From Nymphaea colorata (Eukaryota > Streptophyta > Magnoliopsida > Nymphaeales > Nymphaeaceae), in NCBI RefSeq assembly GCF_008831285.2, contig NC_045146.1, positions 5,840,972 through 5,904,971 of the forward strand: a stretch of DNA of 64,000 bases. Reading direction: 5' to 3'. The notes below the pieces were generated by a model. That model saw only the letters and a list, made by a program, of their open reading frames with translations. It did not search any database and was not told where the DNA came from. Shown here in pieces: positions 1 to 13,106 of the stretch (positions are counted from its first letter, which is position 1; every line of letters starts with the position of its first letter). The position numbers and the translations under genes are program-made.

Positions 1-1644
1 ATGTTAAATTTTCCAGGAAAGGTGGTTAATATTGAGTGACGTTAGATGACATGGGTAGTTAGAATTTTCCAGCCTGAAGAAAAAACAATGACAATAATTA
101 AAATGCAAGAGTAGGCTTCCAGCAAAAGGACCAAATGTTGAAAACATCAGATAGACTGGTCTCAGTAAAAATGCTTTAGGATATACTAGGATTTCTAGAT
201 CATTTATCTCTAAATGTGTGCTCCTTGATGCCTATGATGCTCTAAAGTTAATGATTGCATTGTACATGTTTGTTTCAATTTGTAACTGCTTAGACTGCTC
301 TTGATTCAGGTTTAGCTCAAATGAAGGGACACTCGAGGGAGGTGGATTATTAAAAATGCCTGCTGAAGCCAACTTTTAAGCTGCTAAAGGAAAAGCGAGT
401 TCAGCACTTTTAATAAGAGTTACCTTTGGCATTTGTACTGCAAATTTAAAAGGAGAAAACAATATCAAAGCAGATGCAACTACTGTTTTTTTTTTGTTCC
501 ATACACATTTGCCTCAACCATCTACCAGCTAATAAGCATAACACAGATTAATGATGTCATCATCCTCCCAAACTAAGAAATAAACCTCCCATCCTTCCTC
601 CACTGTTTTAATTCAAACTTAAACAAAGTAATTATTTGATGTCAACTAGTTTCTGAACTTGCTTTCTGTGTTAGCTGCTTCATATGAACAATACCTAGTC
701 ATGCTTTCTGTCACTCACTGCTTTTTCAGGAAATACCAATCATTTCTGACTGCAATTCAGAGTCAAGAAGAGGTGAGGTTTTGGTGCTTTCATGATGAGA
801 GACATCTCCTATTGAAGCTGAGCCTGCTATTAGATCAGGTTTAGCTCTTTTATAAAATCAAAAAAGAATCTTTTCAAGACCAGATCTAGAAATACTCAAA
901 CAGGTTTCATTATGCACAAATGTATATGTTATTTGAATGCAAAATAACTTCTTTTTCTTTTTAAATATATCAAAACCAAGAAGTGATCCTCCAAACGTAA
1001 CATGGTCATCGAATGTGAAACTAGATACAATTTCATATCCTTCACTACCATTTAAACATGGCCGTTGGTTTTGGATTTTAGTATTTTGTAACTAATGTAA
1101 AATGATTCCTGAATTCTTTCTTTTTTTGAATATATCAAAACCAAGTTATGATCGTCCAAACATAACTTGGTTATCAAAAGTCAAAATCGATTAGGGTTTT
1201 CACCCAAACACAACTACTAGGTTTTCAACCACATCGAAGAGCTAGTTATGTAACAAGGTTTTGATAAGACCGAATTTGGATGAAAACAAAGTTTTTAGCC
1301 TTGTAATGAAAACAGTGCCTTAGTGTATTCTCTGGGTCTCAACACATTGCCTAGGTTCACCTAGCATTTTGTCATGTGAAAATAACTAGAACAAGTAGGT
1401 AAACATAACAAAAAATTTGAACTTGACCACAACATTGGCAATAGCATATATTAGTTTTAGGCTTATAGTGCTTGTATCATGGACATAACAATAGCAGTAC
1501 CACACAAAGTTGTACCTGAAGCTAAATATGTCATCAAGTTATCAACATGCATCTTAATTACATACTTACCAGTATCACTTCTCCAATATGCATATGTCAA
1601 TGAAGGTGAAATGTTTTCAACGGCTCTTATCACAAGTTATTTAC
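1..1644 (-). other. NUP93 intron 5 (partial)
   Basis: The donor lies just below position 1645, reading GAG|GTAAATAAC on the minus strand. No acceptor or sixth exon is visible down to position 1. The interior is AT-rich. It contains two diverged copies of a roughly 60 bp unit, near 964-1023 and 1133-1190, that begin with AATATATCAAAACCAAG. The second copy contains a perfect 10-bp palindrome. No independent gene was seen. Confidence 0.7.
1141..1170. repeat. Perfect 10-bp inverted repeat in NUP93 intron 5
   Basis: CCAAGTTATG at 1141-1150 and CATAACTTGG at 1161-1170 are exact reverse complements with a 10-base spacer. The surrounding sequence recurs in diverged form about 169 bp earlier, so this may be part of a small dispersed repeat. 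Confidence 0.6.
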
Positions 1645-4256
1645 CTCTAAAACTTGCATCATGTAATCATTGAAGCATCTCAGATTGTCCTTTTGGGCTT
1701 CCTGCACAGCTGAAACCATTGCCATTTCATGAACCTAATGAAAAGCAAAACACATTATCAGTTCAAATACAATACTCAGATAATTAAGGTTTACACCAGA
1801 AAAAACATGGAAGAAATCACAGCAAACCTGATTCATAACTAGAGAGCTTCTCATGTCCTTCATAGCAAAGCATTATGGAGAGGAAAAACATTTAAATTGG
1901 AAAAAGTTCAATTACATAAGCTCATTTCCCAAGATATTTTTAATCATGGAAATCATTTGCTTACAAATTGCAACATCCAACAGGCAAGTTGTCATCTACT
2001 ATCGCAAAATGTGATCACTAACTCTCATTTCCAGAACATCCTAAGTTTTGAGCCATCCCATGCTACTGCATAGTGTAACTGCTATCAACTGTTTCATCTC
2101 TAAATTCTAAACCTTTCAAGCCTCTAAAAAGAAAACATCAGGATGCAATGATCCAGTTCCAGTAGACCCCATCTCACACCCTTTTTTCTTTCAAGAAAAG
2201 GTTAAAAATTTCAAAGACATCTTGTCGTTACCTGCTTTTCATAGGAAAATGTATCGATCAGTTTAAGAAGACAATGAAAAGATTCTCGTAGACTAATGTT
2301 TTGAAACAAATGGTGTGTTAGAATAAGGATGGTATCATGGTGGACTACCCATCAAGATCTCATGGAAGCTCATCATAGTTCAAGCTTCCATAAACATCAA
2401 AATTTTACCCCTAATGGGAAAAAAAAGAAAAGGTCCAATTTATGGAATCAAAAGTAGACCGAGTATTTTTATATCAACACAGACTACAACACTGTTTCTA
2501 TAACGTCATAGCAACTTTTGCTTGAATAAGTTCCCATATACAGATGCAGTAAAAACTCAAAATTGAAAGAAAAAAAAGAGTATGAGATATAACCTGGAAG
2601 CACCTCAAAGAATGAAAAATAAACATTTTCCACAAGCTTAGCATCAATTAGATGAATGCATAACAAATCAAGGCTTCTATGCCAGGCTAACCACACACAA
2701 ATTTAAAAAATAAAAACAAAGGCCTCTTTATCAGTGGTGTGACTTGGATCATGATAAGGTGATTATTTCCATCATAAGGTAGAGTGGTAGACAGTAGACA
2801 CCAAAGTTGCCAACCTGTTGCAAGTACTCCTCCACAGTTGTTGCCTCTGATGGAAAGACATCCTCAAATGTTGTCTAGCATAAACAAAATAAGATGTCAA
2901 TTCTAAAAGACATGACCAGTAAAGTCTCAGGTTTGGCAGCCAATAGAATTCATAGCACTACAGAAAATGGAACGCAAGAACAAGTACATGAGACGTCTGT
3001 AAGAATAATAGTAGAAAAATCATATATAGAACTTGTAAATTCTTTATGAACCATAGTCCCACCCACCCAAAACCCACGTTAGCACAGACAATGCTTTCGA
3101 AGCAGGCATTATCAGTCACTGTCCAACTTCGATATACTGAATTGTGGAAACACTTTTAAATAGGAAAAAGATAACAGCAAGCCACCATCAAGGTTGAATT
3201 AAATGATTTCAATATGAAAAAGACATAAAAGCAAATTCACTTTGACAATTCTGAACCTTCTGACAGCAAAATAGGAGTGGACAGGAATAGCACAATGAAA
3301 GCAACAAAAAGTCCTTCGAAAAATTATACCAGAACGAGCACAAGATGCCTCAGGAGTAAGGGAAAATACCATGATACCTTTATTTCGAAAGATTTCAAAT
3401 CACGAGCAAGTTGTTCTGCATTTATTCCTTCACGAGCTAATAACCTGCAGAACCCAATATGTGGATAGAAATTTGATCAATATCTATCCGGTGAAAGCGC
3501 AAAAATCAAGCCATATCACGAGACGACAAGTTCAACTAGAACGCCCTACGTTGTCTGTGCAATTCTAGAATAAGCACGTCCTTCTCATTGCATATGAACC
3601 CAAGGATAACCACATAGGGGCGTGCACAATGTTGCGCTCACACGATAACAGCAAAGCATTAATGAAAACAAACTTTTCCGATGAAAATCAATCTGAAAAC
3701 GGACATTGGAACCACTAACAAGAAGCAAGTCCAATCGAAACGAACTTTTCAGAAGAACGCCAGAGAGACTACTGACTTTGAAACACTGTCGCAAAACGAT
3801 GTTCGCAGAAACAAACAGCACACTTGAACCACCATTCGAGTTCGGGAAAGGATTAGAAAGAAAGAATACAGCGGGAAGGAAAAAACCTTATTATACACAA
3901 CTACAACAGCCAAAGAAACACATCTACACTCGAAAAACGTGAAAAAACCCTACCTTGTCGCGGCGATCGACTGACTTGGAGTCTCCGTTCTCAGGGTTTT
4001 GGCCTTGAGCTTCTTCGACAATGTCTCCAATTGTTCTAAATTCCTCTGAGAACACAGATTAGGAGCAGTCGTTAGGAGAACACGGCCTTACATCAAAGGG
4101 CAAAAGCCGAAAACTCTGAAAAACCGAAACGAACGCCGAAGGCATGGGAAAAACCTGTAAAGGAGGGAACTGAGCGGAAGGAGTTGCTTGCTCGAGAAGC
4201 TTCGTGGAGGAGTGGAGGAGGTCGGACCAACCGCTCATGTCAGCATCTGCAGCCAT
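1645..4256 (-). CDS. NUP93: Nucleoporin NUP93 (Nic96 family), N-terminal 137 codons, 3' part outside window
   Basis: This is a structural scaffold nucleoporin of the inner ring of the nuclear pore complex. Five exons on the minus strand join in frame: 4155-4256 (34 codons from ATG), 3954-4045, 3378-3444, 2815-2874 and 1645-1734, totalling 411 nt or 137 codons. Every junction is GT-AG. The protein opens MAADADMSGWSDLLHSSTKL, followed by segments such as RNLEQLETLSKKLKAKTLR, LLAREGINAEQLARDLKSFE, TTFEDVFPSEATTVEEYLQQ and VHEMAMVSAVQEAQKDNLR. I recognise these as the conserved start of plant NUP93; plant homologues are about 850 residues, so only the first sixth is here. The next exon (expected to begin near EDW..EKRDFL) was not found between 1 and 1644, so intron 5 exceeds 1.6 kb. 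The start codon is chosen because the conserved MSGW..LLHSS block follows it directly. A purine-rich GA tract lies just upstream on the coding strand and is probably 5' UTR. Confidence 0.93.
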
Positions 4257-4315
4257 TCTCTCTCTCTCTCTCCCCCTTTCCCTCTCCCTCTCCCTCTCCT
4301 TCTCCCTCTCTGTGT
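4257..4315. repeat. Pyrimidine-rich (CT/CCCTCT) low-complexity tract at NUP93 5' end
   Basis: The run begins TCTCTCTCTC and grades into repeats of CCCTCT on the plus strand. On the NUP93 coding strand it is therefore a GA-rich tract ending directly before the start codon. It is probably 5' UTR or core promoter, since GA/CT tracts are common there in plants. A transcription start was not resolved. Confidence 0.6.
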
Positions 4316-7300
4316 GCCTGCGATGGAAGGAAATGCCGGGCTCTGGGTGGAGGGAAAGTGTTCTTCCCTCGTAAACTTGAAACGGAGGAAACGATCCCGA
4401 CAGGGCGAGGGCTTCAGTGTAACTTCTTCGCGTAGTCAGATCGAGTGTCCTGCAGTCTGGAGTCCCGTCCGCGAACTTTTTCCAATTTCATGCGCGAATA
4501 GAAAATTTAAAAACTATAACCACGGCTACGCATATCCTTTAAATTTCTACCCAGGGTTTTGACCGTAAAATCGTTTAATACACTCTTTATTTTAGTTTCC
4601 AATTGAAAAAAAAAAAAGCTTGTCATATCTGGATCTGAATTTGAATTTAGATAGATATCTGATTTTAAGATTCGCTTCTCAATTAGAATCTCATTTTTAA
4701 ACAATTCAAATAGCATTATATAATATGTCAATGTACAACTTTCAAGACATATGGGTTCTTTAAAAGTAAATCTGATCCAAATTCAAACTTCAAATCTGTT
4801 TACTTGAATCCAAATTTGTTTTGAATCCAATCAGATGTCATTTCTTAAATTTGAATCTGATCCAATTTCTTAAGTCTGGCATTGTTTATGACAATTATAA
4901 TTAAAGTTACAACAACTATTTTTCTCACACCACCCTAGATTTTGGATGGTAGGCCTCCCTCTAGAACTTGTGCTTGAGGGCTAAGAGTCACTATGATATA
5001 GGAAGTATACTGCTACAAATCTTGGCAAAGTTTCCCTTCAAACTCAATTCCAAAAATTTTTTAGTGTGCTTGGAGTAGGGGCCAACATTACGTGGAGTTT
5101 AATTCATATATTTCATTTTTAATAGCAAGTATCCATAGCATACTCATTTCATGTACTTAAGTTCACAGCCAGTCAATCTCTCATTGCAACATCCTGCCCT
5201 TAATATTTAATGGACAACCTAGCGTTCTTCAAATAGGGAAGATATGCAATCAATAAGAAAATTCATCTTATAACATGTACAACATTGATATAGAGTTATA
5301 TAAGAACTCTTTTAAGATCAAACTTGTTTAAGCCCCTAAGGTAATTAATTAAATAGTTTACCCTAGATTCACTATGTGAATATGCAGTACTTAACCATGC
5401 CTCTATATATAATGCAATCACATACATAATACTAAATATACCAAATCACTAATTACAACATACATATGATTTATCAATTATTCATATACCACATTGTTCA
5501 TTCATTATAGAACCAAAATAGTTATGCTAACTTCACCAATCTGATAAAGCACATTATCTACACATTTTTTGTGAGAACTTAGCTGAAAACATTGTCCTCA
5601 AAACATTTAGAAAATATGCATACACAAACTTAGAGGTAACAAAGGCTGCTATTTGGGGCTACTATTTGGAATTATCGCCCGCCCCCCCTTTCCTCTACCC
5701 ACCCAACCAACACAACCCCCCGGCCGCTCCCAATTTTGGAAAATGAATTTTTACCAATTAAAATCTTAAAAAAAATTAGTTTGGCCTCAATGAAAATTAC
5801 AAAACATATAGTGGGAAATTATGAAAAATATTTCAGAAAAATCTAATTAATCAATGTCACTCAGGGCATGGTCTTCATTTTTCAGTCTTTGAGGCCTTAG
5901 AAAATGAAAATAAAAATAAAGTGCTTACTTAATCCCTAGAATACCAATCAACTCCCCCATAAGAAAACCTTTGTTCTACCCCTAATGATCATGCTCAAGG
6001 TCTACAACACATATCCAACATGTCTTTAGCAAAAGGGAGCTAACATGCACAATCATTTATTTCATGGTAACAGATTCATAAGGTTATACCAGTTGGAACC
6101 AAGGCTTCTACATAGATAAATGCAACTAAGTGAACCTTATATACACATGAAGAACTTATATTAGACTCGACTTGCATAATAAAATAGTGTGTACAACCAA
6201 AGTCTAAATACCATACTCGCCTAGGTTTTCATAAAAACATCACGAAGCCATTCTTGTTGTTTCAACATGCATTTCTTTTACAATTTCCGGTTTTTTTTTT
6301 GTTAACAGTGTTCGTACAACCATGTATCTCATTGGCATGTTCAAAATGGAAAGTATAAAGATATACCTTACATAATGATATGGTAAAAATATAGTTTGAT
6401 AAATAGTACATATAATTTCTTTCAGGTTTCTAATAATTAGCTATGGTATTGTTCTAGTTTTATTAATACCTTCAAGGAGATGACATAAGTATGGTAGAGT
6501 TTTGTGATTTGATGTGCATGGTTGATTGCAATTGTAAAATGTGTTTTCTCTTTCTGCATTATTTGCTTATAATATATATTGTTTATCTGGTTGACAAAGA
6601 ATGTGATTTGATGTGCATGGTTGATTGCAATTGTAAAATGTGTTTTCTCTTTCTGCATTATTTGCTTATAATATATATCGTTTATCTGGTTGACAAAGAA
6701 ATTTATTTGAAATTGTCACAATCTTTTAATCAGTTATCATCTTGTAGGAACAAGGTTGTGTATAAATGGTTACATACATACTGGTTACCTTTCAGAGTGT
6801 TTAAATATGTTTTTTGTTTTCTCAATCTTTTACGAGTTTGCATAAATTATAATTGTTATTTGTTTTCCTTACGTATATTTTATATGTTGTTATAGCTTAC
6901 ATTGAGAACTATTCTGCAAACATATGCCTCATAATATGTTGCCCTGGGCTATCTTTGATAGCTTAGGTTCTTCAAATAACTGAGATTGTGTAAGTTGATC
7001 ATTTGATGTTCTTGTCAACTGTTCTTTAGTTATTTTGCATGAACTATATGACATATCCCTGCTTAGTTTCTACACAATGAATAAATGATATTGTTGATAA
7101 CTTTATGATGTTATGACGATTCTTCTCGTGCAATAATAAATTGTACTGGTTTAAGGACAATGATGTGCATAAGACCCAACAATCAATGATAAGCTTAGAA
7201 TTTTTCATGGGGGAGCATATACCAATAACAAATATTATACAAAAAAGTTCACCATGACAGCAAAATAATGCAAATATATAAAAATTTTAGCTGATATGTT

Positions 7301-7400
7301 TGTAAGCTCTACTATGGAATTCAACACTGATGATGCTAAGGATGAGATTGAATATAACTATTGAGGAAGCAATAACATATTTTAAACATTTAAAAATGTA
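4316..7400. other. AT-rich intergenic DNA, no gene seen
   Basis: No credible coding block was found. The stretch at about 4615-4870 repeats short motifs of the type AATCTGATCCAAATTC in both orientations, as in small non-autonomous transposons. A similar AATCTGA/TTTGAAT-rich stretch occurs at about 43,770-43,890. A C-rich patch lies at about 5680-5725. The 5' end of the CACTA element whose coding relics start near 7.4 kb should lie here, but no terminal CACTA motif could be assigned. Confidence 0.5.
6503..6700. repeat. 99-bp tandem duplication (two copies)
   Basis: The unit beginning TGTGATTTGATGTGCATGG at 6503 is repeated at 6602 with essentially a single mismatch (TATATATT versus TATATATC). 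The period is 99 bp, a multiple of three, so a plus-strand reading frame passes through both copies and shows a duplicated 33-residue segment. Near identity indicates a recent duplication. Whether the frame is translated is unknown, and its residue composition does not look like a conserved protein. Confidence 0.9.
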
Positions 7401-7435
7401 AACAAGAGTTATATTTACAATTTAATTTCTCAAAA

Positions 7436-8073
7436 TTGTCGTCTCTTGTTCGATTTATCACATAAGATGTCTAGGTAGATGGAGTAATAAATGTTTTATT
7501 ATGTTGATGGAGTTCTGAAAAGAATTCATGCTAGATGGGAATTTTATATGAGATATAAATGACTATTGGAAATTGAGGGTTGAAATATAACTATATCCAT
7601 GTGTATCCAAAATAGTTTCATATTGTATTGAGAAGAACTATAAATAAAGAAATCTACAATATTTGCACTGCTTCGAGATAGAAAATTTTTTAGGTAAAAG
7701 GAAGATGGGAACATAGATGTGATGGGTGAAAGGAACAAAATTCATATGAAAGTAATGTGATACTTTTGATTAATTTCATTGCTTTGTCATTTATATTGTT
7801 AAAACAACATCGTACATGTCATGGCGTCATGAATACAACATGAAAGATGCCATTTTATAATTTTCAATGGATTTTTTAGCATATAAGTCATTTGATGATA
7901 ATAACATTTCTTTTACTTTTGACTTTCACAATGCAAGATTTTGTTTAGCATTTGATGTTTTAATTCATTCAAACTAATAAATCACATCATACAATTTGAC
8001 TCCATGTATAGTTATAAAACAACCCAAAATAATAATGAGTTTATTGATCTATAGTTTGTTTAGTCCTGGAAAT

Positions 8074-8164
<91 letters not shown>

Positions 8165-10212
8165 AAAGTTTTGTGGGTAGTATATAAACAATTATGATGT
8201 CTCAAAGAAAAAAAAAACACCCAAAAAGCATGCTGCATTACTTTGGATGGTCAATGGTTGTGTAATGCTAATGGTAAATTGGCATGTCTTCATTATAATC
8301 TAAAACCAATTTTACTTAGTTGAATAATAGTAAAAAAATTTGTTATTTGAGTCATTACAGTTTTTTGCCAAATGATCATAGGTTTTCATTTAATAGGCAT
8401 ATATTTGATGGAAATGTGGAATAATGGGTGCTCTAATAACTAGTTCTGATAGTGTCAATTATTCAATGGTGCAACACATCGTCAATTCATTTGCAAAAAA
8501 AAAAAAAATCAAGTTCAATTGCCATTTGATTGGAAAAAAATATTGTTTAATTTAGATATTGGTAGTATAATATTTTGCGACACAACTTAGATATGAATCA
8601 TGTGATTTATGTTGAGAAGAACATGTATGAAAATATTCTGCATAAATTGTTGAATATAAAAGGAAAAACTAAAGACTTTTACAAAGTTAGGTTGGATATG
8701 AAAGATATAAATATTAGACACTCTCTTTACCAACTGCTTTATTTTTAATGATGAGAATTTAAAAAGATATTTTGTAAAGGATTAAAAAGCTTAAAGCCTC
8801 TTGATGGTTTTGCATCAAATATTTTAAGAAGTGTATATTTAAAACAAATAAAAAAGTGGGTCTTAAAAGTTATGATCCTTATATTTTAATGCATCACATT
8901 ATTGCATTACCTATTACAAGATCATTGTGAAAGAATGTCAGTTTGGTACTCGTTGAGTTCTATATATTTTTCAACATTTGGATTAGGTCATTAGTGTTAT
9001 ACTTTGCAAATTGATAAAAAATTTCCCCTTGCCTTTTCTAATATCATAATGTAACTACTAGTACATTTAGTTAAAGAAGCAGTTTTAGTGGAATTATAAG
9101 ATATCATTGGGTATATCCCATAAATGTCAATTTTATTGTTTGTTGCATTTTAATCTTATGCTTCAAACATTTTGTAGTTTTTATGCGTATTGATATCTTA
9201 TGGCACTAAGTTCATATTGAAAAAATAGAAGTTATCAAGAAAGTTCAATTACAGAAGATTATTTAGTAAAAGAATTTGTTCCATGTATCAATATGATGTC
9301 GCAAGCATATTAAATCATCATACATGGAATGAAGGTAGTGACTATGATGATGCATGATTTCTATACTGCAAAGAAATTGACGACCTTTTGCAAGAGAGTT
9401 GCCTATGTCATATTGAAACAAACATAATATGTGCTATTCAATCATCCTTATTGACAACATATTGAGTAAATTTTGAATTTAAATTTTTTATCAATAACAT
9501 TGATTAATTGAAAAAAAATAATTTTATTGACTTTTCTTTTCATAGTCATCATTTTAAAATGCCTTCAAGATAATTCAAAAATCATATAATGTAGAGATAG
9601 GTCATAAACAATAATTATCAATATGGTTTTGAGAATGTGTACGTCATCTCTTATTTTCATTGTTATTTTATTATATACATAATAGCTGCATTAGTTATAA
9701 TCTAACAATAATAAATTTCATATTATTTTAGGTTTATGATGAAAATTGTTAGAAAAAAAAATTAGAAGAAAGTATATGGTTATCTCAAGTACCATTGATA
9801 ATGGCAAAAAGGCATAAGAGATTTCCTGTCAATGAGTTTAGATCCACACAAAAAAAAAAAAATACAAAGTAGTAAAGTCAAAGTTCATGCATGAACATAT
9901 AGGCGTGATAAAATTCTTATGTAAGAGATACCTTATATTATAATATTCCCAAAGACATTGTTAAGATAGGAGTATTTGCAACAAATTAGATTTATCCTCT
10001 TCAAATATAGGTGGCTTGATGAAGTCAGATCACCCAGTCCAATTAAAATGATGAAGTTGGATTTATAAAGATGCATTCTAAGTATACATGCATGAAAAAT
10101 GAACCATTGCTATTTAGCTCATCAAGCCAACCAAGTTTTCTACATTCAAGATTAAATTGACCATATTGAGAAATTATTTTAGAAATGGTTCGAGATAATG
10201 TGACTTCAATTC
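7436..10212 (+). pseudogene. CACTA (En/Spm) TNPD transposase relic
   Basis: This is a decayed transposase of a plant CACTA DNA transposon, with blocks in the expected order. Near 7445-7530 is YHIRCLGRWSNKCFIMLMEF. Near 8270-8420 are GKLACLHYN and FLPNDHRF..RHIFDGNVE. At 8578-8720 a long uninterrupted block starts RHNLDMNHVIYVEKNMYENI and continues LLNIKGKTKDFYKVRLDM. Near 8780-8880 is LKSLDGFASNI. Near 9247-9310 is SITEDYLVKEFVP, near 9828 is NEFRSTQKKK, and near 10,000-10,150 there is a DUF4216-like part with HQANQVFYIQD. These match conserved TNPD/transposase_21 and DUF4216 segments. Stops and frameshifts separate the blocks, and a (CA)n(TA)n microsatellite interrupts the frame at 8075-8162, so no functional protein is made. 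Boundaries are those of the recognised motifs. Confidence 0.88.
8075..8162. repeat. Compound microsatellite (AC)17(AT)27
   Basis: A perfect AC dinucleotide run at 8075-8108 passes directly into a perfect AT run at 8109-8162. The run lies inside the TNPD relic and is expected to be length-polymorphic. Confidence 0.97.
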
Positions 10213-11184
10213 ATTAGTTGAATTATCACTACATAGTGCTAACCATGGGTTAGAACTGACATAGACGAGGTTGACAACAACATGCATGAACAAGAGAATG
10301 ATAAGGTTAAATTATCCAATGTAAATGTTCACAATGTTGCTTTTTTCTTTAGAACATTCATCTATAAGTTGGCAAGACATTCATTGATTTTTATTGATTC
10401 ATTGAATTAATTTTATTTGCTGGCTATGTTATTTCTATCATCAGTTCCAAAGTGCTCATTTTTGTTATTTATTTTGTTAGATTACAAATAATGTTGGAAA
10501 AAAAAGAGAATCCAAGTCAGTGTTGTGTAAGTATACTATTACATGAAATTTGTTCTTGACACTAAGGAAGAAGAAAATGCTTGTTTACTCGATATCAAAT
10601 CTGACGTGAAGAACAAGATGATGTAATATCTGATATTGTCCATGATACTGACAAACAATTTGAGCCGCTACATGTAGTTCATAATTATGAGGAGGATGAT
10701 GATATTTGTGCACCATGAAAGAAATGAATGAAGATGCATCAAGAGAGTGCTTATATCTGAAAAAGGAATCTAGTCAAGCTATCAAAGATTGATTTAACCC
10801 TCTTATGTTGAACAGTCTTATTGTATACAATAATGTGCTTTTTGTAGTAATTCATTTAATATTAGACTTTTAACACACTTTTCCTTGCTAATGTATGATG
10901 TCATATGTCTTTATTTTAAGGGAGTTCTTTGATTTATGCCTAGTGCTTTCCATGATTGATGTGTTTACTTTATATATCCATATATTCTAACATATGACAT
11001 ATACTTATCATTGTGGTACATGTTCAATAATTTACATCTACTCCTTATAAGAACAATAGAATATTGAAACTTAAAATGTTGAATAATGGTGACAATTTTA
11101 GTTACCTTTTGTTGTTTTATATTCGTTTCATGTATGGTATTTGATATTTTTGGTATTTATAAAAGATAGAAAGCATAAGGAACG
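10213..11184. other. Spacer between CACTA transposase relics
   Basis: AT-rich DNA between the TNPD relic and the TNPA-like relic. Short acidic, charged stretches near 10,570-10,720 are compatible with the decayed tail of the DUF4216-type region, but I could not align them convincingly. Nothing else was seen. Confidence 0.4.
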
Positions 11185-12300
11185 AGACAGAACTAAATGG
11201 TTAAAGGTAGTCAAATTGAAAGATAGAAGTCAAATGCAATGAACTTGGTTAAGCAGCTAAAGTCAATGTATCCATAGTCTCAAACTTTTTTATCACATTG
11301 CTAGGTAATGTTCAATTGGGTCCAATCAATTATGATACTTGGTCACAGATGCCTAAGACATATATGGACAATATGCTGAGTTAAGTGCAGGTATATAGTT
11401 TTTGAAAGTTTATTTGTATGTTTATATGTGAGATAAGACAATGCATGACCCCACATTATAGGCAAAATTTTGGTTAGACAAGCATATGAAGTTGTAGGTC
11501 ATGTTAAAGTTGAATGGCATGTGGAAAGGAGGTGTGAATTGAAGCAAACAAATTTGATCCATTTGAAAACGATGATGACCATCTGATCATTGATGAAATA
11601 GAGGACATGATGAACGTACAGAGATGGAGTTCACCACGTCTTAGGTAGTTGTATTAAATTTAATTGTAGTTTTACAATATTATAGATGCATCTCATGATA
11701 TAATTGCTAAAGTTACAAGCAAAAACAAAGAGAAACAAGTCAAAATGGGCTAAGTTAATGTTTCCACACATAACAAGATAAAAAACCTTGACAAAATTGT
11801 GCAATGGATGGATATGACAAGCTGATTCCATGTATGATAATGTTTATTATGAAACTGAAAATATATAATTGGTCTTTATGTTTTGTTAATGAACATCAAA
11901 AGGAAACACACGATGGAAAGGAGCCCACCTGTGTGTTAAGTTTTCATACAAATACATTTGGGAAAAGATAAACATATAATAAATCATGGCTTGATAAGAA
12001 TGGTTGTATGTAATATTTCATTAGCTACATATGCAGTGATAATGGGATGAGAGTGTCTTGGACATGTGCATGCTTATGGATTGGAACCAAATGCTAATAA
12101 CATATTTGATTAATTATGAAGTCAAAACGCTTATGAATGTGAAGCTACCCAGTTTTCTACAAGGGCAGAAATTGCAGAAGAAAAAGTTATGCAACTTGAA
12201 AATGAAATATGCCTTATTAAAAAAAAGGTCACAAATCTGAAACAACAAGTCAAGTGTCCCAAAGATTTGGCCACTAACCTAACGAACCTTTCATTGGACA
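11185..12300 (+). pseudogene. CACTA TNPA / transposase_24-like relic
   Basis: This is the second coding block of the plus-strand CACTA element. Near 11,310-11,385 the translation NVQLGPINYDTWSQMPKTYM resembles the conserved P-L-x-Y-x-x-W-x-x-V/M-P segment of plant transposase_24 proteins. From 11,906 it reads THDGKEPTCVLSFHTNT, like the GKEPSCVEVF-type segment. Near 12,050 ECLGHVHAYGLEPNANNIFD resembles the LG...GLGPxP segment. After 12,160 comes a charged, coiled-coil-like tail (EIAEEKVMQLENEICLI). Frames change between the blocks and there are several stops. The identification rests on motif order and on position 3' of TNPD. It is less certain than TNPD. Confidence 0.62.
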
Positions 12301-12716
12301 ATATGTGAAATGACTTTATATTTTTCATTAAACTGGCAATAAATACTTCATTTGCTTTTATTCCTTGTTGATGAACTGGAACTTCATCACATTTTACTAT
12401 TGTTTTTTTAAGATGGAGTGGAAGTTTTTTACACACTTGTGTGCAAGCCTTTGTGCCTTGGCCTGCATATTTTTGATGTTTTTTGCACTATCAATAATAT
12501 CGAAAAAGTTAAAATAAGTTTCTTCAAAGGTGGGATTTTTTTTCAGTTCTATTTAAGGGATGTGATTTATGTCTCCTCTAACATACATAAAAGTATTGAA
12601 ACACTGAACAATAATCACTTTCAAAGTCTTCAATAGTAGTAAATCAATTTAGGTGACATCTTAAAGTTGTTTGACTTATATTTGGTGGTTATCAAAAAAT
12701 TCAGCTCACACATGGT

Positions 12717-13106
12717 TAAGGCTAGACATCGAGTGACCTGGTCTGGCTCAATAAGTAGTCGGGCTCAGGCCTGGCCACAAACTATGACCGCAGCTCAGGC
12801 CCAGCTCGACTTCCCAGGACATGGCCCATGCTTGGCAAATGAGAATTAAAAAATATTTGTAATATGAAATAACATATAATTATAATTATGTATAACAATA
12901 TAAATATAGATAATATAATTATATATATATTAAAAACAAGTTATCGGGTTTGGATTTTTCGGCATGCTTCTCAAGTTGATGGATTCGCAGGGGGTTTCTC
13001 CTTACTTAGTTGACCGACGAAAGACTTGCATTGACTCGACACCCATTTTAGGGGCCAGGTCTAAGTCGGACTGGGTACCAGGCAAGCGGCCCGATGCCCA
13101 CCCTTA
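12717..13106. mobile_element. hAT-like MITE
   Basis: About 390 bp with imperfect terminal inverted repeats. The left end reads TAAGGCTAGACATCGAG. The reverse complement of the right end reads TAAGGGTGGGCATCGGG, which resembles a common plant hAT-type terminus. The ends are GC-rich and the centre (12,850-12,950) is almost pure AT. The flanking 8-mers CACATGGT and CATATGAA agree at only 5 of 8 positions, which would be a decayed 8-bp target duplication. There is no coding capacity. Confidence 0.6.

Noticed and set aside
4184-4562. Overlapping plus-strand open frames of 83 and 124 codons
   Set aside because: They lie over the GA/CT-rich leader and antisense to NUP93 exon 1. The Ser/Pro/Leu run is a translation of the CT repeat.
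8041-8238. Open frames over the (AC)n(AT)n run
   Set aside because: The frames consist mostly of dipeptide repeats encoded by the microsatellite.
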